DNA from: Candidatus Omnitrophota bacterium
GTDB lineage: Bacteria > Omnitrophota > Gorgyraeia > 2-02-FULL-51-18 > JAGOUK01
NCBI GenBank assembly: GCA_018061225.1
Contig: JAGOUK010000050.1
Location: 1 to 8,530, forward strand
Length of the DNA: 8,530 nt
Reading direction: 5' to 3'
Shown here: positions 6,001-8,530 of the stretch, piece after piece
Layout: each line of letters starts with the position of its first letter
Position numbering within the stretch: position 1 is the stretch's first letter
The notes under the pieces: model-generated
What the model was told of the DNA's origin: nothing
Seen by the model: only the letters and a program-made list of their open reading frames with translations
Database searches by the model: none
Translations under genes and position numbers: made by a program

Positions 6001-8317
6001 TGCCGAAGCGCCGGCGGAGCAGTTGGGCCCCGGTGAATTATGGGTGTATGTTGATGCCTCAGAGCGTTTTGGGGAGATCAGACACGCATTAGAAGAGTCG
6101 GCCAAAAAATTCGATTTGCCGGAAAAATTCAACCGCCGCGGACACATTGTCGGCGTGAAGCAAGGTCCGTCACCCGGTGTCTTCAAGGTCACGGTCAATG
6201 CGGAGGCTGATTCGGGATTTGCGAACACAAATCACTGGGCGGCCAATGTGACCGGAGTAAGTCAATGGAATCCCGACCGTCACTGGGCCAAAACGAAGGC
6301 GGCCGGAATGAAGCCCGCGACTTGGATAGCAAACAGCACCTTTCCCTACCTGGTGAAGGATCTGTCGCACATCGCATTTTATGATGCCGACTCCGATCCG
6401 CTCGGCACCCGGGAAGCGGACTTGCTCGAGACGGCGGACGAGACGGCGTCATCATCAACAGACTCCGATCCTTCACTTGCAGTTGCCTTCACGACGCATC
6501 TCGGAGCGCGGATGGCTTATCCGGCAGATCTAAAATGGACAGAGGACCCAAACTTTATCCAATTGTTCAAAGGACATTCAATGCACGCAGATTTGCTGAT
6601 GGGTATCCCAATGGACTTTGATGTGGAGAGCTCTAACAACGAGAGCAATTCTCCCGTGAGTAGAATTATCAGCTTTTGGCTGGAAAAAAATTTTAGGGGC
6701 AAGCGAGTTTTGGTGCTTGGGCCGGAGGATAACACATTTTCGCGGCGGCATAGTTTGGATAATTTGGTTGAGGCCTTCCGGAGGGTGGGCGTGGAAGCTG
6801 ACGGAGTCAGCCCATATGCCTCTGAAGACTTGATCCAAAAAGGCGGATATTTTGCCGTATCGGCTCATCAGATGACCGGTGTCGACGACAATTCTTATGA
6901 TGTCGTGGTGTCTATTGGGGGACTATACGACCCGCTGTATCTGGATACAATTTTTAGAAACAACACTACTCAGCAGCGCGAGTTTCTTGAAGGTTCCGCG
7001 GCCGAAATCAGCCGCGTTTTACGGCCGAATGGGAAAGCGTATATTCAAATTAGCCACTCCCATGGTAATCCCGACATGTATTCAGTGTTGGAGTCGAGTA
7101 AGAAATATTTTGTCCTGGATTATGGCGTCATGTACGGTGGCAGACATGGGCGGAGCGGCGAGCCGCAACAGACTGTCTGGGAGTTAATTAATTACAAGCC
7201 TAAGCCAGCTGCCGCTTTACCGGGAGCAAGACTTTCAGCCGCGGCCCCGGCAACGCAAAATGTTGATATGAAATCTCTGACTCAAACCCCGGGAGTGTTG
7301 GGGAGCATTGAGCCTATCACGCAGAGCGACGTGGAGAGATTTGCCGCCGCAGTTACGGCACAATGGCCGGTGGCGTCCGCTGCGACGAAAATAGCTCCGG
7401 CTCAAATCGCCGTCGAAATTGACGCGGAAAAATTTGCCTGGCTCAAACTATGGCGTGATGCATCGGGGCAGTTGATGGCTGAAATCGCCGGCACATTCTG
7501 GGAGCTTAAGAAGGATGGGGGGCAAGTTCGCCGTGAGCCCGTTGTCTCGGAGGCCCGGCCGGTGTCCGGCAAGGTTCGATTGAGTCCGGAAGAATGGACG
7601 CAGCTGCAGCAGGCGCTGATTCAGTCGTATGCTAAGCCCTTAGATCGGAGCGTGTTGCCCGGCGCGAACGCTGAGGGGGTTGTTTTTATCCATCTTGATG
7701 GGTTGATCGGGAATGACGCGCTCAGCGATGCCCGTTTAAGCGCCTTGGTTCAGGCTGTATCTGATTATGATTTCAAGACAGCCCTGGTTCTAAAAGGGAG
7801 CGATGGAAATACAGCGCGGTTCCGAGAACGGTTGGATCTTCAGGACCGCAAGTCCCGCGCCCTGCCTCGCAATTATGCTTCCGAGGGTACCGTGAATGGT
7901 ATTGAGCGTGCGGTTCACGTGATGTCGCGGACAGACCGGGCGAACTATACCGCCGGCGTTACGGCGGATGCGGATTCTATCCGGACCATCCTCTTTGAAG
8001 ATATCACAGCATCCACCGGCGAAAATGTGGCAGTGCACCTATACAAGCCCGGCATCACAGCGGCGCAGGCCTTGAGCCGTCTGACTGATATCAGTCCTGA
8101 TGATGACGGGCTGCGGATGATTTATGATTATGTCGTACCTTACTTGGGTTCCGGGGCCCGCTCGCTCGGCCTTTCCAAGTTCTCCGAGTTCCTTGCGGGT
8201 CAGCTCTCGTCCAATGATCTGGACTCCTTCACCTTCCATATCATCGCCACCTTGAATATCAGCCAAGCCATCCAGCTCTATGCGCTCGGCGCCCGACTCT
8301 CCCGTCAGTCCGCGTAA
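2..8317 (+). CDS. Giant multidomain protein of unknown function, 5'-partial (at least 2,771 codons)
   Basis: One frame is uninterrupted from base 2 to the TAA at 8315-8317. The first in-frame ATG is at 110, but the 36 codons before it are open and read like ordinary protein (start RPFDPQFEESLRDLRRAK). The GGAAG at 104-108 is only one base from that ATG, so it is a poor Shine-Dalgarno. I take the gene to begin left of the window. In order the protein has a mixed N-terminal region, a long helical region, two HNH-repeat-like domains, a chain of degenerate repeat units, a basic linker, a methyltransferase-like domain and an unrecognised C-terminal module. I found no cysteine and no convincing membrane helix in the visible part. 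A signal peptide cannot be assessed because the N-terminus is missing. The cysteine-free giant repeat architecture suggests an exported or surface protein. The function is unknown. The reading frame is certain; a role is not. Confidence 0.93.
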   Translation, partial: RPFDPQFEESLRDLRRAKVLQFESDPHGVHRETAGSMILRITGQAPRSDRSPNSIRTEAANLQLAPIEAARLWEVEPAYVVSAKGRDPLTKQMRTYEVQIKLNKSTSVVSATNRDTHQAFDLSVPRLHSDSGYFGYAALAKIAHDLRQSLEKDPPSPGRIYRTAHEQAKAALKSNSIPAADKDRLRRQFADLGPLADEMKSHQEQDWSNFRDSADRLIVQLRQKMDGARLAASADARSEDDRGFEFVRLTPASQLSKMEATGLMNQIIELSRQIDGGQLDRYAHPPTELMRNNYDRLMRSALIGIRWTDGFDGQRHAELKRARDLWKNQRQAIENRLGKSVKQLNAAPNLISEDLRRDISKMLKELRALNAHLTVAQLLIAGMFLNPNPKNGLAPMDDALFRKKGFVQSIRGAATSWGKLQLIISSQAEDADGAKAEVGKITEAKEPTELFDEAGAADPSLLVQSQNHWIPYETWLTRLREEDQRRDAEPSEALAVIRSILGSLMSVDTSADPNQQTADDWALLKRFAQEAAAALARNQPLPFEILGGLHSTAKLNLRMPIQHQFKDAASMQRAPRRILADIQAQRQILNGWMLLVRSLQAMLSNSTKLNAWEKNYVLKSIDAIHQWGIRGKVPERRTVMEAAEALLNPQNPISWTRNDRAKLSKLQIALAAMQKRLDDQSRILSRVKRRAAGSEGDGQGARMAEDGKAKKRVWTDEALVLQMRDFKARGISSTLDLQGDPTGKVVYNAIRGLNHGDFAEGIRVLGERYREQYGEEPGFAPEDFLARKRAAADKVVSAIPRTAVPVALLESEREASTDIRKALAASQVYRLGLTGGEKPSLKGFGSITFDGKPAGIQRAATFRMASLLKLTGLSPDQIEAYVVRQPGSEILELWILGPTPGYEGADAPTSVFLKLPLNEKGYPAESTTAYGIEMNSQNYEVMSLMRKTGVITQAMRDLFTYEALKVPDRAHWTPRAVIWAMRRYPDTHELVNLRRRDQDTHGLNITGWDGLSQRLAQADKAEGTLVLLRLAPAEKPEAAAADTSSAAIDIRAVRLQADGSLTETIVHTLSVKDGRIAEAESYEKLNLQALLALQAGEQVWSEAELGEVNASHFFSYKNRRYSLGDFLSGRSEKLGAGKLTGIRIITRGEDPRIILSFEKPGTMIPDQIIQLHTNGLPAVLSEDTKIKGNSSVVELLKLQSKLKEAAGRPLFQTTLDLVGERAALSATPIRKGSGAIQKAPKFNRFTTDRVTYELESLDNWTVRMGHPQPVDWKFRAELDSDTPRIVISAKGYRDGWIPLQKVSRPPTGGGRVRIYYIPAALTDEAVDEVGTDSTKSLHARSAMLLMEKNSSMPELLPVLTAAPRELPLKAATKTFYYKDVGYKYESMEIDQNGLRLDRVVLVQDAALPRIEMYFSTKDPLNDNEWKDLEEVQTIYLDPKHPNVPITLDRPEANKEKYHGNLSVLTLLLDQKRLAGSPNAPEGLIATSLDLKNPNDRVRQFSTEGTHEISTYKNRAGQIQVKFAYRLYSITLLLNYNGWVQGRDDLKVEFVQDANNTNPRLVFRISKKIAGADGASAEPADVIEVLEPQIIPLTRVGDDFWPAAMGVPSDRIKDNPNNRKKEGYRIVDILKEQQNRSDEGFFATTLRVEPKRAHQSGAKPASGGTVDREAYPPIASGEVLQAALNREARTIYFRGVTYGFATFEQTAGVVIEDAKVVGTDTGPRMELTVAPLATDEASSDEAFPPEAQTVLLNLDTESFGPAANPGSGARTLSLLRVLSAQQLLAAGDPESGWFSTELSLASGSSRSAAATGAPRGRSSGAASATGEFKVNQSGLFKFRGTFYYMNRLANKWGVGAEEIAARYDLTDPSDARLIFSAEGKADQIIHLVQAVSGGKTTFYPAVYVSPGAALSGSVNALNVLRDQKSSPDERFFKTDLSFEKVKTPAAPRVRKPRDAAAAPRVRAPRIPRAKPVKPVKTRAAAPAERPKNHKETIQARLDGYFAEAPAEQLGPGELWVYVDASERFGEIRHALEESAKKFDLPEKFNRRGHIVGVKQGPSPGVFKVTVNAEADSGFANTNHWAANVTGVSQWNPDRHWAKTKAAGMKPATWIANSTFPYLVKDLSHIAFYDADSDPLGTREADLLETADETASSSTDSDPSLAVAFTTHLGARMAYPADLKWTEDPNFIQLFKGHSMHADLLMGIPMDFDVESSNNESNSPVSRIISFWLEKNFRGKRVLVLGPEDNTFSRRHSLDNLVEAFRRVGVEADGVSPYASEDLIQKGGYFAVSAHQMTGVDDNSYDVVVSIGGLYDPLYLDTIFRNNTTQQREFLEGSAAEISRVLRPNGKAYIQISHSHGNPDMYSVLESSKKYFVLDYGVMYGGRHGRSGEPQQTVWELINYKPKPAAALPGARLSAAAPATQNVDMKSLTQTPGVLGSIEPITQSDVERFAAAVTAQWPVASAATKIAPAQIAVEIDAEKFAWLKLWRDASGQLMAEIAGTFWELKKDGGQVRREPVVSEARPVSGKVRLSPEEWTQLQQALIQSYAKPLDRSVLPGANAEGVVFIHLDGLIGNDALSDARLSALVQAVSDYDFKTALVLKGSDGNTARFRERLDLQDRKSRALPRNYASEGTVNGIERAVHVMSRTDRANYTAGVTADADSIRTILFEDITASTGENVAVHLYKPGITAAQALSRLTDISPDDDGLRMIYDYVVPYLGSGARSLGLSKFSEFLAGQLSSNDLDSFTFHIIATLNISQAIQLYALGARLSRQSA
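110..682 (+). other. N-terminal visible region, unrecognised (residues 1-191)
   Basis: This stretch runs from the first in-frame Met to the first GARLA motif. Residues 36-90 look beta-rich (WEVEPAYVVSAKG, then TYEVQIKLNKSTSVVSA). They are followed by FDLSVPRL, a helix GYAALAKIAHDLRQSLEKD, and more charged helices (residues 120-190, many K/R/D/E/Q). The order of strands, then a hydrophobic strand ending in PRL, then a helix, is faintly like the later repeat units. This could be the tail of another unit that begins off-window, but the key FxTxLxL block is not evident. I recognise no family. Confidence 0.4.
680..694 (+). other. GARLA boundary motif 1 (residues 191-195)
   Basis: The sequence MDGARLAASADARSEDD is the first of five G-A-R-[LM]-[AS] motifs. 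It follows a charged helix and precedes a small-residue and acidic stretch that opens the long helical region. The position suggests an interdomain linker. A proteolytic role is inferred only from recurrence. Confidence 0.5.
707..2089 (+). other. Long mostly alpha-helical region (residues 200-660)
   Basis: The sequence is dominated by amphipathic helices rich in L/A/R/K/E/Q with few strand-like segments. Examples are LMNQIIELSRQID (about 225), AELKRARDLWKNQRQAIENR (about 280), DISKMLKELRALNAHL (about 322), PRRILADIQAQRQIL (about 540) and LSKLQIALAAMQKRLDDQ (about 625). Short Pro/Asn/Gly breaks separate the helices, so this looks like a helical bundle or solenoid rather than one continuous coiled coil. 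LTVAQLLIAGMFL near 340 is hydrophobic but too short and too isolated for a confident membrane span. An acidic stretch around 395-430 (EDADGAKAEV, ELFDEAGAADPS) may be a hinge. I recognise no family. Confidence 0.5.
2099..2113 (+). other. GARMA boundary motif 2 (residues 664-668)
   Basis: The sequence GSEGDGQGARMAEDGKAKK lies in a Gly/acidic linker directly between the end of the helical region and the first W-T-x-x-A domain at W678. The flanks (acidic and small residues before, AEDG then KAKK after) look exposed and flexible. Confidence 0.55.
2135..2332 (+). other. HNH-repeat-like small helical domain, copy 1 (residues 676-741)
   Basis: The segment begins RVWTDEALVLQMRDFKARG, continues with a helix start VVYNAIRGLN, then DFAEGIRVLGERY and YGEEP (residue 737 on). 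This order (W-T-x-E plus helix, then an L/V-Y-x-A-I/A-R helix, then F/W-x-x-A/G-I/L-x-x-L/A-G, then YG-x-x-P) is what I know of the homing-endonuclease-associated repeat (Pfam HNH_repeat). That is a small helical domain thought to help DNA recognition when attached to nucleases. No nuclease catalytic motif is visible nearby, so here it is more likely a reused binding or scaffold module. The family match is from memory; a profile search would settle it. Confidence 0.5.
2531..2893 (+). repeat. Diverged repeat unit Z between the two HNH-repeat-like domains (residues 808-928)
   Basis: This unit follows the order of the later units but is the most diverged. FGSITFDGKPAGI replaces the aromatic-Y-K block. 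SEILELWILG stands where the others have xxPR-hydrophobic. TSVFLKLPLNEKGYPA matches the hydrophobic strand plus P-A block. YEVMSLMRKTG followed by LFTYEALKV matches the LLxxQ and FxTxLxL blocks. It sits exactly between the two W-T-x-x-A domains. Membership in the repeat family is an inference from block order, not from identity. Confidence 0.4.
2912..3067 (+). other. HNH-repeat-like small helical domain, copy 2 (residues 935-986)
   Basis: HWTPRAVIWAMRRYPDTHE opens the segment with W936-T. It continues ELVNLRRRDQDTHGLNITGWDGLSQRLAQA, with W972 at the place where the family usually has the final F/W before an amphipathic helix. It aligns with copy 1 at the W-T-x-x-A, the middle L/Y-x-x-x-R helix and the closing W/F-x-x-x-L helix. 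It is shorter and more diverged, with the middle helix poorer in the YxAxR pattern. A shared origin with copy 1 is likely but not certain. Confidence 0.4.
3332..3652 (+). repeat. Repeat unit A (residues 1075-1181)
   Basis: It opens SHFFSYKNRRYSLGDFL, has the core strand GEDPRIILSF (P1115), then DQIIQLHTNGLPAVL, the helix VVELLKLQSKL and the closing LFQTTLDL (F1175-L1181). It is one of the most complete units. The stretch just before it (about 1010-1074) ends LNLQALLALQAGEQVWSEAE, which resembles an LLxxQ helix and may be the remnant of another unit. Confidence 0.6.
3728..4084 (+). repeat. Repeat unit B (residues 1207-1325)
   Basis: It opens NRFTTDRVTYELESL, with core strand SDTPRIVISA (P1247), then WIPLQKV and RVRIYYIPAAL, and helix ARSAMLLMEKNSS. 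The closing FxTxLxL block is eroded to ELLPVLTA, and the opening lacks the YK pair, making B the most degraded of the six. Confidence 0.55.
4115..4471 (+). repeat. Repeat unit C (residues 1336-1454)
   Basis: It opens TKTFYYKDVGYKYESM, followed by RVVLVQDAALPRIEMYF (P1372), the strand VQTIYLDPKHPNVPITL, the helix SVLTLLLDQKRLAG and the closing IATSLDL. The VQDAxxxxPR context is shared closely with unit D, which suggests that C and D are nearest relatives. Confidence 0.6.
4490..4948 (+). repeat. Repeat unit D (residues 1461-1613), longest unit
   Basis: It opens HEISTYKNRAGQIQVKF, then EFVQDANNTNPRLVFRI (P1522), VIEVLEPQIIPLTRV, FWPAAM, the helix YRIVDILKEQQNRSDEG and the closing FFATTLRV. At 153 residues it is longer than its neighbours. 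The extra length lies in the first half (YRLYSITLLLNYNGWVQG) and in the loop GADGASAEPAD. Confidence 0.6.
5036..5398 (+). repeat. Repeat unit E (residues 1643-1763)
   Basis: It opens ARTIYFRGVTYGFATF, with core GTDTGPRMELTV (P1686), an acidic loop DEASSDEAFPPEA, strand QTVLLNL, helix LSLLRVLSAQQLLAAG and closing GWFSTELSL. The acidic loop is encoded partly by a 15-base tandem duplication (5199-5228). A Ser/Ala/Gly-rich linker (residues 1764-1790) follows before unit F. Confidence 0.6.
5199..5228 (+). repeat. 15-base tandem direct repeat inside unit E
   Basis: The 12-mer CGGATGAAGCAT occurs at 5199-5210 and again at 5214-5225, a period of 15 bases (five codons). It encodes two DEA-type steps in the acidic loop DEASSDEAF. 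It looks like a small recent in-frame duplication by slippage that lengthened an exposed loop. Confidence 0.7.
5480..5812 (+). repeat. Repeat unit F (residues 1791-1901)
   Basis: It opens FKVNQSGLFKFRGTFYYM, with core PSDARLIFSA (Ala1834 replaces the usual Pro before Arg1835), strand DQIIHLVQAV, then TTFYPAVYV, helix VNALNVLRDQKSSPDE and closing RFFKTDLSF. DQIIxL is shared with unit A. It is the last unit before the basic linker. Confidence 0.6.
5822..5962 (+). other. Basic Ala/Pro/Arg/Lys linker with internal direct repeat (residues 1905-1951)
   Basis: About 47 residues are nearly all A, P, R, K and V: APRVRKPRD, APRVRAPRIPR, AKPVKPVKTR, then AAPAERPK. The 12-mer CCCCGGGTCCGC occurs at 5837-5848 and 5873-5884, exactly 36 bases (12 codons) apart, so APRVR is duplicated in frame. 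The composition resembles the Ala/Pro/Lys tails and linkers that bind nucleic acid or anionic polymers, or that simply keep two domains apart. It divides the repeat array from the C-terminal third. Confidence 0.7.
5963..6406 (+). other. Unrecognised mixed alpha/beta domain (residues 1952-2099)
   Basis: Features seen are a strand GELWVYVDA (from 1975), a helix FGEIRHALEESAKKFDL, strands GHIVGVKQG and GVFKVTVNAEAD, then an aromatic/His/Asn-rich stretch NTNHWAANVTGVSQW and DRHWAKTKAAGMK, and ending LVKDLSHIAFYDADSD. The dense W/H/N segment could form a binding pocket, but no catalytic signature is clear. An acidic Ser/Thr linker follows (2100-2131, containing ADLLETADETASSSTDSD). I do not recognise the domain. 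Confidence 0.4.
6503..6517 (+). other. GARMA boundary motif 3 (residues 2132-2136)
   Basis: TTHLGARMAYPADLKW lies at the end of the acidic Ser/Thr-rich linker and about 30 residues before the methyltransferase-like domain. With motif 4 it brackets that domain exactly. Confidence 0.6.
6602..7198 (+). other. Class I SAM-methyltransferase-like Rossmann domain, degenerate (residues 2165-2363)
   Basis: The order of elements matches Methyltransferase_11-type domains: strand 1 KRVLVLGPEDNTFS (V2200-), helix DNLVEAFRRVG, strand 2 VEADGVSPYA (2228-), strand 4 DDNSYDVVVSIGGLYD (2259-), then helix AAEISRVLRPNGKAYIQI (R2305-P-N-G), close to the usual ExxRVLKPGG. The SAM-binding glycine loop is altered: GPEDN stands where GxGxG is expected. 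The acidic residue normally ending strand 2 is not clearly placed. The fold call is fairly firm; catalysis is doubtful. It may be a pseudo-methyltransferase or may bind another ligand. HSHGNPDMY (about 2316) and GGRHGRSGEP (about 2342) are the histidine-rich loops. Confidence 0.6.
7223..7237 (+). other. GARLS boundary motif 4 (residues 2372-2376)
   Basis: KPKPAAALPGARLSAAAPATQ lies in an Ala/Pro linker just after the last strand of the methyltransferase-like domain and before the C-terminal module. The low-complexity flanks suggest an exposed linker. Confidence 0.6.
7238..8314 (+). other. Unrecognised C-terminal module (residues 2377-2735)
   Basis: It starts with a short alpha/beta part (about 2395-2465: DVERFAAAVTAQW, IAVEIDAEKFAWLKLW, LMAEIAGTFWELKKD). 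A second alpha/beta part follows: LSPEEWTQLQQALIQSYA, the strand GVVFIHLDGLIGND (D2530), DFKTALVLKGSDGN, IERAVHVMSRTDR, SIRTILFEDITA, NVAVHLYKPGITAAQALSRL and MIYDYVVPYLG. The alternating strands and helices fit a Rossmann-like fold. The module ends in a GARLS motif nine residues before the terminus. It carries no signature of a known anchor (no LPxTG, no terminal hydrophobic helix). A conserved C-terminal sorting or release module is possible but unproven. Confidence 0.4.
8288..8302 (+). other. GARLS motif 5 at the C-terminus (residues 2727-2731)
   Basis: The protein ends IQLYALGARLSRQSA, so the motif is placed where a C-terminal tag or processing site would be. Unlike copies 2-4 it is not between domains. 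Confidence 0.6.
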
Positions 8318-8334
8318 CCAAGCAGATTAAAATA

Positions 8335-8356
8335 GTCCGATTACGGCGATTTTTTT
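8335..8356 (+). terminator. Possible weak intrinsic terminator of the giant gene
   Basis: CCG-ATTA-CGG (8337-8346) forms a 3-bp stem, extendable by G8335-C8347 if T8336 is bulged. It is followed by GA and seven T (8350-8356). Placement 20 bases after the stop codon and the T-run fit a Rho-independent terminator, but the stem is short. Confidence 0.3.
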
Positions 8357-8368
8357 CCAAAAAAAATC
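8348..8368. repeat. Perfect A/T inverted repeat
   Basis: GATTTTTTT (8348-8356) is complementary to AAAAAAATC (8360-8368) with a three-base loop CCA. The 9-bp stem has one G-C pair only, so it is weak as RNA. It could act as a two-way terminator (T-run on either strand) or as a bent A-tract near the next promoter. Confidence 0.5.
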
Positions 8369-8390
8369 TGGTGTCGCGGGAACAATCATG

Positions 8391-8419
8391 TAGAATGTCA
8401 CGATATTTTTATATATACT
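8391..8419 (+). promoter_or_regulatory. Candidate -10 elements for the downstream gene
   Basis: TAGAAT (8391-8396) and TATACT (8414-8419) each match TATAAT at five of six positions. They lie 42 and 19 bases before the next ATG. No good TTGACA box is found at 16-18 bases upstream of either. No Shine-Dalgarno is visible before ATG 8438 (CTAAACCAAC). Confidence 0.25.
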
Positions 8420-8437
8420 GATTAATACTAAACCAAC

Positions 8438-8530
8438 ATGCCCCAACTATTTCCTAAACGCATCAACACCATCGCAAAACTCTCCATCATTGGAGCGTTG
8501 GGTGCTGTCGTTGGTCTGCTTGTGTTGGGC
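8438..8530 (+). CDS. N-terminus of a membrane-anchored protein, possibly an ActA-like multiheme cytochrome c (3'-partial)
   Basis: The ATG at 8438 opens a frame of 31 codons that runs off the window. It reads MPQLFPKRINTIAKLSIIG and then a hydrophobic run ALGAVVGLLVLG. A short basic N-terminus followed by a hydrophobic segment beginning at about residue 15 indicates a signal anchor. The MPQ-F-x-x-x-x-NTIAK/R-x-SI-x-G pattern is what I remember from the anchored multiheme cytochrome c subunit of alternative complex III (quinol oxidation at the membrane, heme domain outside). The CxxCH motifs that would prove this lie beyond the window. It follows the giant gene in the same direction after 120 bases with promoter-like sequence, so it is probably a separate transcription unit and functionally unrelated. 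Confidence 0.55.
   Translation, partial: MPQLFPKRINTIAKLSIIGALGAVVGLLVLG

Larger units (their letters stand above)
8318..8437 (+). other. AT-rich intergenic region
   Basis: These 120 bases hold a weak terminator-like hairpin, an A/T hairpin and promoter-like hexamers. Base composition falls sharply from the GC-rich coding DNA. No RNA gene or small ORF of note is visible on either strand. Confidence 0.7.

Noticed and set aside
7679..7720. HAD-phosphatase motif at FIHLDGLIG (residues about 2524-2535)
   Set aside because: The nucleophile Asp of DxDGT would be His here and Thr is replaced by Leu. No further HAD motifs are clear, so the resemblance is too weak to call.
1..8530. tRNA, rRNA, CRISPR array, insertion sequence or attachment site
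   Set aside because: I saw no regularly spaced direct repeats, no transposase-like frame with terminal inverted repeats, and no tRNA-like cloverleaf. Nearly all bases are used by the single long frame.

Overview
The window is almost entirely one very long coding region on the + strand, followed by a short AT-rich intergenic gap and the first 31 codons of a second gene. The long frame is open from base 2 to the TAA at 8315-8317. It is therefore at least 2,771 codons long, and its true start lies to the left of the window. The ATG at 110 is simply the first in-frame ATG and lacks a good ribosome-binding site. All residue numbers below count from that ATG (M1 to A2735). The roughly 54-56% GC coding DNA (estimated by eye), the giant multidomain architecture and the style of the protein (GARL/GARM motifs, HNH-repeat-like segments) remind me of giant proteins from candidate Omnitrophota (OP3) or a related uncultured lineage. 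That assignment is an inference from style and no marker gene proves it.

Layout of the giant protein: an N-terminal mixed region (to about residue 190); a long mostly helical region (about 200-660); a W-T-x-x-A domain resembling the homing-endonuclease-associated repeat (676-741); a diverged repeat unit (808-928); a second W-T-x-x-A domain (935-986); six degenerate 105-155-residue repeat units (1075-1901); a very basic Ala/Pro/Arg/Lys linker (1905-1951); an unrecognised domain (1952-2099); an acidic linker (2100-2131); a class I methyltransferase-like Rossmann domain (2165-2363); and an unrecognised C-terminal module (2377-2735).

Three whole-protein properties stand out. I found no cysteine anywhere in about 2,770 residues. 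A short motif, G-A-R-[LM]-[AS], occurs five times, at or close to module boundaries, and the last copy sits 9 residues from the C-terminus. The tandem repeats share clear block signatures (aromatic-Y-K, then xxPR-hydrophobic, then LLxxQ, then FxTxLxL) but belong to no family I recognise. Together these suggest a large, probably exported or surface-acting modular protein that may be cut into pieces at the GAR[LM] sites. The function is unknown.

Downstream (8318-8437) lie a weak terminator-like hairpin with a T-run, a perfect 9-bp A/T hairpin and weak promoter-like hexamers. The gene starting at 8438 encodes a short basic N-terminus followed by a hydrophobic segment. It resembles the anchored N-terminus of multiheme cytochrome c subunits of alternative complex III (ActA-like), but the heme motifs would be outside the window.
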